The position numbers and the translations under genes were made by a program. A model generated the notes under the pieces. The model saw nothing but the letters and a program-made list of their open reading frames with translations, made no database searches and was not told where the DNA came from. A DNA stretch of 34,202 bases from Actinomycetes bacterium. Lineage in GTDB: Bacteria > Actinomycetota > Acidimicrobiia > Acidimicrobiales > RAAP-2. Below, piece by piece: positions 1 to 6,479 of the stretch; position 1 is the first letter of the stretch, and each line of letters opens with the position of its first letter. The stretch covers positions 1 through 34,202 of the forward strand of contig JAKAFH010000016.1 of the NCBI GenBank assembly GCA_021818025.1, given 5' to 3'.

Positions 1-199
1 TGCGGTGTAGGTCACGGGCGTCATGAAGCAGGGCTCACCGTCATCCTTTGTCAATGAGGACGTCGGGAAAACTTAGTTGACTACGGGATTGCAGCGGTGC
101 TGGTGTCGATGCTCCCCCCGACAATTCCCATCAGCTGCGCTCGGAGAATGTTCACTTAGAAGCCGACGGACCTGGGTTCGATTCCCAGCACCTCCACAA
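1..199 (+). ncRNA. ssrA: tmRNA (3' part, 5' half lies outside the window)
   Basis: This is the 3' portion of transfer-messenger RNA, which rescues stalled ribosomes. The segment from about 131 to 199 follows the actinobacterial tmRNA 3' end: a CTGCGCTCGGAGAA block, a GGAC-CTGGG-TTCGATT-CCCAG T-arm at 169-188, the acceptor strand CACCTCC at 189-195 and a discriminator A at 196. This resembles the M. tuberculosis ssrA 3' end as I recall it. The encoded terminus reads CAA, not CCA, at 197-199. The tag-encoding ORF would lie upstream of position 1, so the tag peptide cannot be read. Bases 1-130 are assigned to the RNA by expected length (about 350-400 nt), not by motifs. Confidence 0.85.
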
Positions 200-261
200 C
201 CGCTTTGATCAGGTATTCTCTATAGTTGGGTCTGACTCAGCCGAATTGATCTGGATGAGTG

Positions 262-280
262 CTTTACGAATCGTGTAAAG
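262..280. promoter_or_regulatory. Inverted repeat, candidate autoregulatory operator
   Basis: CTTTAC at 262-267 and GTAAAG at 275-280 are perfect inverted 6-bp arms separated by 7 nt. They occupy the expected spacer directly upstream of the -10-like TACATT at 281-286. The downstream protein has an N-terminal winged helix-turn-helix, so autorepression is the natural reading; that binding is inference. Confidence 0.5.
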
Positions 281-286
281 TACATT
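281..286 (+). promoter_or_regulatory. -10 box (TACATT) of a leaderless promoter
   Basis: TACATT fits the actinobacterial TANNNT -10 consensus and is followed by 7 nt and the ATG at 294. No Shine-Dalgarno sequence precedes that ATG, so the transcript probably starts at or next to the start codon. Confidence 0.45.
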
Positions 287-293
287 ACAGGTT

Positions 294-902
294 ATGAAAA
301 CTACTGCCCCTCCTCTGCTCCCCTTGCTCCGGTCTCGACTCCAAGGTGATCTCCTCTCACTGCTGTATCTGCACCCGGACAAGGAGTACTCCCTATCCGA
401 GCTGGCGAGACTCCTTGGTACGAGTGCTCGGATGATTCACTACGAGTCCGAAAGGCTCACTGACTCAGGGTTCGTGGCAAATCGGCGAGTGGGAAACGTT
501 CGGCTTCTGCGAGCCATTTCCGAATCACCAGTTGCACGAGCCCTCCAAGAACTTCTGATGGTGACGTTCGGACCGCTGCCCGTACTCACCGAGCTCCTAG
601 ATCACGTCTCCGGGATAAGCGAGGCGTTCATTTATGGATCGTGGGCCGCACGGTACAGCGGCGAAGGCGGCCACGTTCCGGACGACGTCGACGTTCTCGT
701 CGTGGGAGACGCAAGTCGTGAAGTCCTCGATGATGTCGCCGCACAGGCGGAGAGTCGACTTCGACGCCCCGTGAACATCCGAAGAATCGATCGCGAAACC
801 TGGGACACACCGCCCAAGGACAATGCGTTCCTCTCATCCTTAAAGAGCCGTCCACTGGTATCTCTGCACAAGGGAGGTCAGCGCGATGTCGCCGTGGGAT
901 AA
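294..902 (+). CDS. Winged-helix plus minimal nucleotidyltransferase protein (antitoxin-like)
   Basis: This 202-aa protein has two parts. Residues about 15-75 form a winged helix-turn-helix (LSELARLLGTSARMIHYE, then a wing). Residues about 95-175 form a minimal nucleotidyltransferase fold with the G115-S116 motif and the acidic pair D131-x-D133. In HEPN/MNT modules the nucleotidyltransferase acts as the antitoxin, in studied cases by AMPylating the HEPN toxin. The next gene is a HEPN-type protein whose start overlaps this stop by 17 bp, so the two form an operon. The fused DNA-binding domain and the inverted repeat at 262-280 suggest autoregulation. The catalytic acidic residues look intact. 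An alternative is a plain ArsR-like regulator with a vestigial transferase domain. Confidence 0.75.
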   Translation: MKTTAPPLLPLLRSRLQGDLLSLLYLHPDKEYSLSELARLLGTSARMIHYESERLTDSGFVANRRVGNVRLLRAISESPVARALQELLMVTFGPLPVLTELLDHVSGISEAFIYGSWAARYSGEGGHVPDDVDVLVVGDASREVLDDVAAQAESRLRRPVNIRRIDRETWDTPPKDNAFLSSLKSRPLVSLHKGGQRDVAVG

Positions 903-1350
903 GGGACGTGCTGAGGTCGAGCGATTGATTCAAGAAGGGAAACTCCAACGAATACCCGCAACTACATACGACGGACAGACCTTGCGTATCCCGCGGAATC
1001 ACCTGAATTCGGCGGAGAAGACTATTGAACACGACTTAGAGGGTGCATACACGCTCGTGTATGACGCAATGCGAAAGGCTCTTGTCGCCCTCTTGGCCGT
1101 GCAAGGTCTTCGTGCGACATCGAAAGGTGGGCACATTGTTATTCACGACTGTCTCAAGGCACAATTATCGCCTCAAGCTGACAACCTTCTCAGAGCGTAC
1201 GACCGCATGCGACGGTCACGGAACAATGTTGAATACCCTCCGGTGGGGGCCGAGGAGATCACCGCTGAAGAGGTTCGTGACGACATTAAGACAGTGCGAG
1301 AAGCGCTGCCGACCATTGAACGGCTACTCGAGGTGCTTCCCGTCTTCTAA
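886..1350 (+). CDS. HEPN-family protein (toxin-like partner)
   Basis: This 154-aa, mostly helical protein belongs to an actinobacterial HEPN-like family seen beside nucleotidyltransferases. Recognisable parts are an N-terminal WDKGRAEVERLIQEGKLQ segment, a YDAMRKALVALLAVQGLRATSKGGH helix pair near residues 59-85, and the C-terminal RMRRSRNNVEYP motif with R112, N113, E116 and Y117. HEPN RNases normally carry R-x4-6-H; here the position of the His is Glu/Tyr, as in other RNxxEY-type members, so RNase activity cannot be assumed. The start is supported by AGGGAGG at 871-877, 8 nt before the ATG, and by the overlap with the upstream gene. The gene converges with the minus-strand ORF at 1347-1649. 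Confidence 0.7.
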   Translation: MSPWDKGRAEVERLIQEGKLQRIPATTYDGQTLRIPRNHLNSAEKTIEHDLEGAYTLVYDAMRKALVALLAVQGLRATSKGGHIVIHDCLKAQLSPQADNLLRAYDRMRRSRNNVEYPPVGAEEITAEEVRDDIKTVREALPTIERLLEVLPVF

Positions 1351-1649
1351 AAACGACGATAACGTCCCATTCGGAACCGTTTGACCGCAAGCGCCCCGGC
1401 AGAAGCGTCCGACATTCGAGCCAACGCCTTCTCCACCGCCCACCGCCGACGTAGGTCGTCGTCCGGATTCAGGCGGGCTACGAGGTCCCCCAACCGGAAC
1501 TCTCCGCGCTCATTGATCAGCTCGGGCAACACCGCCAGGATCTCGTCGCGCACCGTCCAGCGCTGCGGACCAGGGCGAACACCGATCTGGAACGCTTCGA
1601 GACGAACCAGCCACGGTTTCGCCTGGGGTGACTGCACCTCCACGAACAA
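1347..1649 (-). CDS. Small hypothetical protein, possibly a gene remnant
   Basis: This 100-aa ORF converges with the HEPN gene and shares 4 bp with its 3' end. The residues after about 30 (a TVRDEILAVLPELI helix, GEFRLGDLVARL, then an RRRWAVEKALARM helix and a basic tail) look like a real small helical domain, loosely like the C-terminal DUF7669-type module. I do not recognise it with confidence. The only upstream start is TTG at 1649; an in-frame TAG stop lies 6 codons further upstream and there is no ribosome binding site, so it may be the 3' fragment of a longer gene. GTG codons 2 and 4 codons inside are alternative starts. Confidence 0.4.
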   Translation of the reverse strand: MFVEVQSPQAKPWLVRLEAFQIGVRPGPQRWTVRDEILAVLPELINERGEFRLGDLVARLNPDDDLRRRWAVEKALARMSDASAGALAVKRFRMGRYRRF

Positions 1650-1926
1650 GCCAGCGTTGAAGCACTATGCGCAGTGCACGAAACCGGGTGGCGGGGTAGT
1701 TACAAACTCGGTCCGCGCGACGGACTCGAGTCACTTCACTGCATGACCTTCGGGTTTGACGCCAGAAGTTAACGGCCGTCGCTCTGCCAATTTGACGACG
1801 CTCGACGGTGCCACGCGTCTACTCCGGAGTCGATCCACCACCGATTCGAATTGCCACCTACTTACGGGTGCGTCGTGTCGCGCGCGCAACCTACCGTCGA
1901 TCGAGCCATCACATATACGCAGGCAA
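1650..1926. other. Gene-poor gap at the edge of the tmRNA-proximal segment
   Basis: I see no convincing gene here. The long frame open from 1756 is an upstream extension of the MarR frame and its residues look random (serine/arginine-rich). A small hairpin with GCACT arms and a 6-nt loop lies near 1663-1678. No tRNA, integrase fragment or copy of the tmRNA 3' end was found. Confidence 0.5.
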
Positions 1927-1936
1927 CCTTATAAGG
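1927..1936. promoter_or_regulatory. Palindrome CCTTATAAGG, candidate MarR operator
   Basis: A perfect 10-bp palindrome sits one base upstream of the -10-like TAGACT at 1938-1943, inside the -35/-10 spacer. MarR-family regulators usually bind palindromes placed this way upstream of their own gene. The binding assignment is inference. Confidence 0.45.
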
Positions 1937-1937
1937 C

Positions 1938-1943
1938 TAGACT
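1938..1943 (+). promoter_or_regulatory. -10 box (TAGACT) of a leaderless promoter
   Basis: TAGACT followed by 7 nt leads to the ATG at 1951. There is no Shine-Dalgarno, which supports the 1951 start over the in-frame upstream codons. Confidence 0.45.
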
Positions 1944-1950
1944 GATTATT

Positions 1951-2394
1951 ATGGTTGAGTCGGTCGACGTTGCGGCAGTGGCTGGCGAACTACGCATCGG
2001 CGTGGGGCTACTCATCCGACAGTTGCGCAAGTTACAGCTCGACGATGATCTCGCCACACCGGAGCTGGCCGCCCTCGCGCACTTGGATCGAGGAGGTTCG
2101 ATGTCCGCAGCCGAGCTCGCTCGGTTGGAACGAATAAGCCCCCAATCAATGGGCGCGACTCTCGCCAAGCTCGAAGCCCGAGGACTCGTCGAGCGAACGG
2201 CGGACGAGCACGATCGCCGACGAATCATCCTGTCGATCACAGCCGCTGGACGTTCGATCTTCGTCGCTCGTCGTAGCGCTCGCGACGTGATCATCGAAAG
2301 GGCGCTCGCGAGTGAGTTGAACGAGCACGAGTTGCGTCAGTTGCAAGCAGCCGTCCCGTACCTCGAGCGCTTGGCTCGTCGGCTCGGCGCGTGA
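1951..2394 (+). CDS. MarR-family transcriptional regulator
   Basis: This 147-aa regulator is of usual MarR length. Its winged helix-turn-helix includes MSAAELARLERISPQSMGAT (about residues 51-70) and the wing with the typical DEHDRRRIILSITAAGR pattern, flanked by N- and C-terminal dimerisation helices. MarR proteins repress efflux genes and release DNA on binding a small aromatic ligand. The gene overlaps the next one (a DHA2 efflux pump) as GTGA at 2391-2394, so translation is coupled and the pump is the likely target. The frame is open further upstream to 1756, but the promoter-like TAGACT and loss of protein-like sequence favour 1951. Confidence 0.85.
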   Translation: MVESVDVAAVAGELRIGVGLLIRQLRKLQLDDDLATPELAALAHLDRGGSMSAAELARLERISPQSMGATLAKLEARGLVERTADEHDRRRIILSITAAGRSIFVARRSARDVIIERALASELNEHELRQLQAAVPYLERLARRLGA

Positions 2395-4121
2395 TCGGCG
2401 ACGTCGCCGAGGTGGAGAGCCCCACGGCGGCCATCGAGGAGAACTCGCGCTATCGGTGGGTCGCGCTCTCGAACACCACGATGGCCGTCTTCATGTCGGC
2501 GCTCGATGGCTCGATCGTCCTGATCTCACTACCCGCGATCTTCCGCGGCATTCACCTCAATCCTCTCGCCGCCGGCAACGTCTCGTATCTGCTGTGGATG
2601 ATCATGGGCTATCGCTTGGTACAAGCGGCCTTGGTCGTCACGGTCGGCCGCCTCGGCGACCTGTACGGACGGGTCCGGATCTACAACGCCGGGTTCGTCG
2701 TCTTCACGGTCGCCTCGATCCTGCTCTCCTTCGATCCATTCCTCGGCGGCCACGGCGCGCAGTGGCTCATCGGCTGGCGCTTCCTCCAAGCCATCGGCGG
2801 TTCAATGCTCGCGGCCAATTCCGCGGCCATCCTCACCGACGCCTTCCCCGCCGACCAGCGAGGCTTCGCCCTGGGCGTGAACCAGATCGCCGCCCTCGGC
2901 GGTCAGTTCATCGGGCTGATCGGCGGCGGCCTGCTGGCGGCCATCGACTGGCGGCTCGTGTTCTGGGTGAACGTGCCCGTCGGGGTGTTCGGCACCGTTT
3001 GGGCCTATCGCAAACTGCGCGACAACGGCCAGCGCAGCGTTGGTCGCATCGACTGGTGGGGCAACCTCACCTTCGCGGTGGGCCTCGGCATGATCCTCAT
3101 CGGCGTCACCAACGGCGTACAGCCCTACGACGGACAGACCATGGGCTGGGCCAATCCGTCGGTTTGGGGTCTGATCCTCGGCGGCCTTGCCCTGCTCGTC
3201 ATCTTCTGGTTCATCGAGGGAGCGACGGCGAGTCCCATGTTCCAACGGCGGCTCTTTCGGATTCGCGTCTTCACCGCCGCCAACGTGGCGGGTCTACTCT
3301 CGAGCCTCGCTCAGGGCGGTCTCCAGCTCGTGCTCATCATCTGGCTCCAGGGGATCTGGCTGCCCGAGCACGGGCACTCGTTCAGTTCGACGCCGCTCTG
3401 GGCCGGGATCTTCCTCCTGCCACTGACCAGCGGCTTTCTCGTTGCCGGACCGCTAGCCGGGCACCTCTCTGATCGATACGGCGCCCGGCCCTTTGCCACC
3501 AGCGGCATGCTCGTGACCGCACTCGGCCTGTGCGGACTGCTCGTGCTACCGCTCAATTTCCACTACGCCGTTTTTGCCCTTCTGATCTTCCTGCTCGGCG
3601 TTGGCGTTGGCATGTTCAGCGCACCCAACTCGTCCTCGATCATGGGCAGCGTGCGCCCCGAGGACCGCGGCGTCGCCTCAGGTATGCGCGCCACCTTTCA
3701 GAATTCGGGCACGGCGCTGTCCATCGGCGTCTTCTTCTCACTGATGATCACGGGGCTCGCGCGACACCTCCCGTCCACACTGCGCGGCGGGCTCGAACAC
3801 CACGGCGTTCCCCACGCCATCGCCGTTCACGTGAGCACCCTGCCACCCGTCTCCTCGCTCTTCGCCTCGGTGCTGGGCCTCAATCCGCTCAGGTTGCTGC
3901 TCGCGCCGAGCGGCGTCCTCTCCAAGCTGCCCCCGGCCCAGGCGCGTCGACTCGTCGGGCCGCGCTTCTTTCCACAGCTCATTGCCGGACCCTTCCACGA
4001 CGGACTCGTCATTGTCTTCGCGGTCGCGGTCGCGCTGTCGCTCGCGGCGGCGCTCGCGTCGCTGCTACGTGGCCCGCGGTTCCCCTCAACGGCGAACCGC
4101 GATGCGACACCGGTAGCCTGA
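2391..4121 (+). CDS. MFS transporter, DHA2 (EmrB/QacA) family, multidrug-efflux type
   Basis: This 576-aa integral membrane protein has about 14 predicted transmembrane segments. The first carries the DHA2 motif SALDGSIVLISLPAI. Motif A reads GRLGDLYGRVR (about residue 87), and a motif-C-like glycine-rich segment reads ALGGQFIGLIGGGLLA before WRLVFWVNVPVG. A second motif-A-like LSDRYGARP follows in the other half. Such pumps export hydrophobic or cationic drugs by proton antiport; the substrate cannot be read. It is translationally coupled to the upstream MarR gene. A long non-membrane segment (about residues 460-530) precedes the last helix, a common feature of actinobacterial members. Confidence 0.85.
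   Translation: MIGDVAEVESPTAAIEENSRYRWVALSNTTMAVFMSALDGSIVLISLPAIFRGIHLNPLAAGNVSYLLWMIMGYRLVQAALVVTVGRLGDLYGRVRIYNAGFVVFTVASILLSFDPFLGGHGAQWLIGWRFLQAIGGSMLAANSAAILTDAFPADQRGFALGVNQIAALGGQFIGLIGGGLLAAIDWRLVFWVNVPVGVFGTVWAYRKLRDNGQRSVGRIDWWGNLTFAVGLGMILIGVTNGVQPYDGQTMGWANPSVWGLILGGLALLVIFWFIEGATASPMFQRRLFRIRVFTAANVAGLLSSLAQGGLQLVLIIWLQGIWLPEHGHSFSSTPLWAGIFLLPLTSGFLVAGPLAGHLSDRYGARPFATSGMLVTALGLCGLLVLPLNFHYAVFALLIFLLGVGVGMFSAPNSSSIMGSVRPEDRGVASGMRATFQNSGTALSIGVFFSLMITGLARHLPSTLRGGLEHHGVPHAIAVHVSTLPPVSSLFASVLGLNPLRLLLAPSGVLSKLPPAQARRLVGPRFFPQLIAGPFHDGLVIVFAVAVALSLAAALASLLRGPRFPSTANRDATPVA
4114..4119 (+). promoter_or_regulatory. -10-like TAGCCT upstream of the HAD gene
   Basis: TAGCCT overlaps the last codons and stop of the MFS gene and lies 8 nt before the GTG start at 4128. 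It could give the HAD gene its own leaderless transcript in addition to read-through. Confidence 0.3.
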
Positions 4122-4127
4122 GTTCTC

Positions 4128-4808
4128 GTGACCGCCGCCGAACGACTGGAACTGCTTCGCCCGTCGGTACTGCTGTTCGACTTGGACGGCACTTTGGTCG
4201 ACTCGGCCGACGGGATCCTGTGGTCCTTTGAAGCGACGCTGCACGACCTCGACCGCGAGGTCGACCGATCGCTGCTTCGTACCTTCATCGGCCCGCCGCT
4301 CGACTACTCATTCGGCCAGCTGGGATTCAGGGGCGACCAACTGGACGACGCGCTGCGTCGGTACCGGGTGCACTACCAGAACGAGGGCGTCCACCGTTGC
4401 GAGCTCTACAGCGGCGTCAGTGATCTCTTGGCGTCCCTCGCGGCCGAGCGGGTTCCGCTCGTCGTGGCAACCGCGAAGCGCGTTGACTTCGCCAACGAGA
4501 TCCTGTCGGCTCTCTCGATCGCGACCTTCTTCTCGGTGGTCGCTGGCGCATCGCTCGATGGGCTGCTCACGTCCAAAGACGTCATCGTGGGCGAGGCCAT
4601 CGCGCGAACCGATGCGCCGCTCGACCATGGCTGGATGGTGGGCGACCGCCGCTTCGACGTCGTCGCGGCCCAGCAACACGGCCTCTTGGGCGTCGGCGCG
4701 ACGTGGGGATACGCCAGCCCCGATGAACTGGAACGTGCGGGAGCGGCGCTGCTGATCGAGAGCCCACGCCAGCTGGGCGAACTCGTACTCGGACTCTCCC
4801 CCGTTTAG
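4128..4808 (+). CDS. HAD-superfamily hydrolase, phosphoglycolate-phosphatase-like
   Basis: This 226-aa protein shows the HAD motifs in order: DLDGTLVDS with nucleophile D18 and D20, motif II in LVVATAK, a lysine in the LTSKDVIVGEA segment, and motif IV as VGDRRFD. The helical cap between residues about 30 and 95 marks it as a C1-cap member of the Gph/PpaX group. These enzymes dephosphorylate small phosphate esters; the exact substrate is unknown. It starts 6 bp after the efflux pump stop and so may be co-transcribed, but has no evident functional link to efflux. Confidence 0.8.
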   Translation: MTAAERLELLRPSVLLFDLDGTLVDSADGILWSFEATLHDLDREVDRSLLRTFIGPPLDYSFGQLGFRGDQLDDALRRYRVHYQNEGVHRCELYSGVSDLLASLAAERVPLVVATAKRVDFANEILSALSIATFFSVVAGASLDGLLTSKDVIVGEAIARTDAPLDHGWMVGDRRFDVVAAQQHGLLGVGATWGYASPDELERAGAALLIESPRQLGELVLGLSPV

Positions 4809-4880
4809 CGCTGACCAATCCACCGTGACGCGAACGGCGAGCCCGCCCCACGGCACTCGGCGTCGTACGTTCAGGTTCGA

Positions 4881-5360
4881 TCAGTCCGCGTTCAGTGCTT
4901 GGGCGAAGGCCGCTGGATCGTCGACGGTGATGGCGAAGCGCCGACCCCCGGAAAGTTCCAGCCGCAGGGCGTCTCCGCCGCGCGTGACGACCGCCGCCCG
5001 ACGAAGCACGGCGAGGCTGCCGCGATATCCCCAGCCGCCAGTGCGCAGCGGCGAGAGCGTCCCGGACTCCGCCCGCTCGATGTCGGCGGCGTCGAACGAT
5101 TGGCGAATCAGGCCACCGGGGCCGTAGACAACCTCGAAGCGCCGACCGTCTGGCGTTTGAACGACTCGCGCCACTATGCGCGACGCGAGCGTCGCCACGA
5201 CCGCGACGATGACCGCCGACAGCGCAGCTCTCGCTCGACTCACCGGGAAGTGACGGCGGCGGCACGGAGCGACCGCGGCCACCGCGCTGACCGCGAGCAG
5301 GATCGCGGTCAAACGACCCGACCGGAGCCGCTCCTCGATAACGATCGGTGAAGACTCCAT
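4881..5360 (-). CDS. Membrane protein with PH-like domain (DUF3093-like)
   Basis: This 159-aa protein has two hydrophobic segments near residues 17-32 and 44-66, then a soluble C-terminal domain. The motifs GGWGYRGSL, a VVTRGGDALRLELSGGRRF strand pair and VDDPAAFAQALN resemble the actinobacterial DUF3093/bacterial-PH family, which is of unknown function and probably membrane-anchored. The start is an ATG, with TAGGCT and exactly 6 nt before it. The call rests on pattern recall, so the family name is moderately secure and the function is unknown. Confidence 0.6.
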   Translation of the reverse strand: MESSPIVIEERLRSGRLTAILLAVSAVAAVAPCRRRHFPVSRARAALSAVIVAVVATLASRIVARVVQTPDGRRFEVVYGPGGLIRQSFDAADIERAESGTLSPLRTGGWGYRGSLAVLRRAAVVTRGGDALRLELSGGRRFAITVDDPAAFAQALNAD

Positions 5361-5366
5361 GTCCCG

Positions 5367-5372
5367 AGCCTA
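5367..5372 (-). promoter_or_regulatory. -10 box (TAGGCT) of a leaderless promoter
   Basis: On the minus strand TAGGCT is followed by 6 nt and the ATG at 5360. A second TAGGC copy occurs just upstream. Confidence 0.5.
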
Positions 5373-5380
5373 GACACTGC

Positions 5381-6127
5381 CTAGACCCCGTACGCCCTAA
5401 TCACGGCCACGCGATCGTCGAGCACTGCGCCGCGCCAAGGGCCCCACACGAACGAATCCAATGCGGCGAGCCCGTCGACCAAGAGCCGACGGGCGAGCAC
5501 GCCCTTGACGGCCTTCGCCGCGTGGCCGATCGCCCGGTTGCCGTCGGCCGTCTGGAATCGTACGGCGATGAGGCGCGTCGCGCCGGCCAGGCGCTCGAGG
5601 TCGAGCGCACGTCGGTGCTCGGCGGGCAACAGGTCAACGATGGGCGAATGCCCCGCCACCGCACGCACCGCGTCGGTCACCGGGTCGCGCCAAAAGGCGC
5701 CCAGTGGGCCGCAGCCGGCGACGGTCGCGTGGAAAGTGAGCCGGTAGTCGGCGATCGGATCCTCGCCCGCGGTCACGCCGTAGAGCGCCGACGGTACGAG
5801 GATCCGCCGGCGCTGGCTCGGCGTCAACGTGGAGGGTTCGAGGTGGGTCCACACCACGCCGGTGTATCGGCGCCACGTCGCCAGGAGCGCCGCGTCACCG
5901 GCCACGAGTCGCTCAATGCTGTCACTCGCCCGTTCCAAGAGCGCACCTCGCACTCGAGTGAGGCGTTCGACGGCAGCACGGTCGCCGCTAAGCGCGGCGA
6001 GTGACGCAACGAGCGACTCGCGCTGGTCCGCAAGTAGGCCGCTAAGCGCACTCGTGCGGCCCCGCGCGGCTCCACCAAGCGCCTTGCTCTCGGACGGCGG
6101 TAGCAGGATGAACGGGAGCCGAGACAC
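5381..6127 (-). CDS. yaaA: YaaA-family peroxide stress protein (UPF0246)
   Basis: This 248-aa protein carries the UPF0246 hallmarks: LLPPSESK near the N-terminus, VPSALYGV and EDPIADYRLTF in the middle, the LGAFWRDPVTD segment, IVDLLPAEHRRA, and a C-terminal FQTADGNRAIGHAAKAVKG motif. E. coli YaaA limits free iron and oxidative DNA damage under peroxide stress and has a DNA-binding fold; the biochemical activity is not fully defined. The start is GTG, 8 nt after a TACCGT -10-like box. It is followed after 20 bp by the PH-domain gene on the same strand, which has its own promoter-like box. Confidence 0.9.
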   Translation of the reverse strand: MSRLPFILLPPSESKALGGAARGRTSALSGLLADQRESLVASLAALSGDRAAVERLTRVRGALLERASDSIERLVAGDAALLATWRRYTGVVWTHLEPSTLTPSQRRRILVPSALYGVTAGEDPIADYRLTFHATVAGCGPLGAFWRDPVTDAVRAVAGHSPIVDLLPAEHRRALDLERLAGATRLIAVRFQTADGNRAIGHAAKAVKGVLARRLLVDGLAALDSFVWGPWRGAVLDDRVAVIRAYGV

Positions 6128-6135
6128 GGCCCCTT

Positions 6136-6141
6136 ACGGTA
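6136..6141 (-). promoter_or_regulatory. -10-like TACCGT upstream of yaaA
   Basis: On the minus strand TACCGT lies 8 nt before the GTG start at 6127, consistent with a leaderless transcript. Confidence 0.35.
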
Positions 6142-6147
6142 CCCGCT

Positions 6148-6426
6148 CTAGGCGGCGTTCATTGCCTCGGGCGTGAGTCCCATTGTGCGAACGAAGTTGC
6201 GAACCTTGACCACCTGGTCCTCGGTGAGGTCCCGGGTCCGAGTCGATCCGAACGAGATTGTCTCGCCGTCCACCGTCACCGCCCAGTTCCCCCGATGCGT
6301 CTCGTGCACGACCCCGAAGCGGGCGAGCAACGAACAGACGTCATGCCACTGAATGTTGTGATTCAACGGGTGTGTGAACAACTTCTGCAGTGTCACACGG
6401 TGGTGGTGGTCCAACTTGCTCAGCAT
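6148..6426 (-). CDS. Small HicA-like-fold protein, no antitoxin partner seen
   Basis: This 92-aa protein has a histidine-rich N-terminus followed by TLQKLFTHPLNHNIQWHDV, LLARFG, a VTVDGETISF strand and an LTEDQVVKVRNFVRTMGL helix. It resembles a conserved actinobacterial family with a HicA-like, double-stranded-RNA-binding type fold. No HicB-like antitoxin gene is adjacent, so it is not called a toxin. The start is supported by AAGGGGG about 8 nt upstream of the ATG. It lies 53 bp downstream of the RNA methyltransferase gene on the same strand and may be transcribed with it. Confidence 0.55.
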   Translation of the reverse strand: MLSKLDHHHRVTLQKLFTHPLNHNIQWHDVCSLLARFGVVHETHRGNWAVTVDGETISFGSTRTRDLTEDQVVKVRNFVRTMGLTPEAMNAA

Positions 6427-6479
6427 TACTGACCCCCTTCGACGTCCGATGGCCGGACTTCAAATTCATGGTCGCGCAC

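Noticed and set aside
1756-1950. Upstream extension of the MarR frame
   Set aside because: It has no protein-like pattern; the family length and the TAGACT box support 1951.
200-1950. Integrative element with attachment sites at ssrA
   Set aside because: No integrase, transposase or second copy of the tmRNA 3' end could be found; kept only as a low-interest observation.
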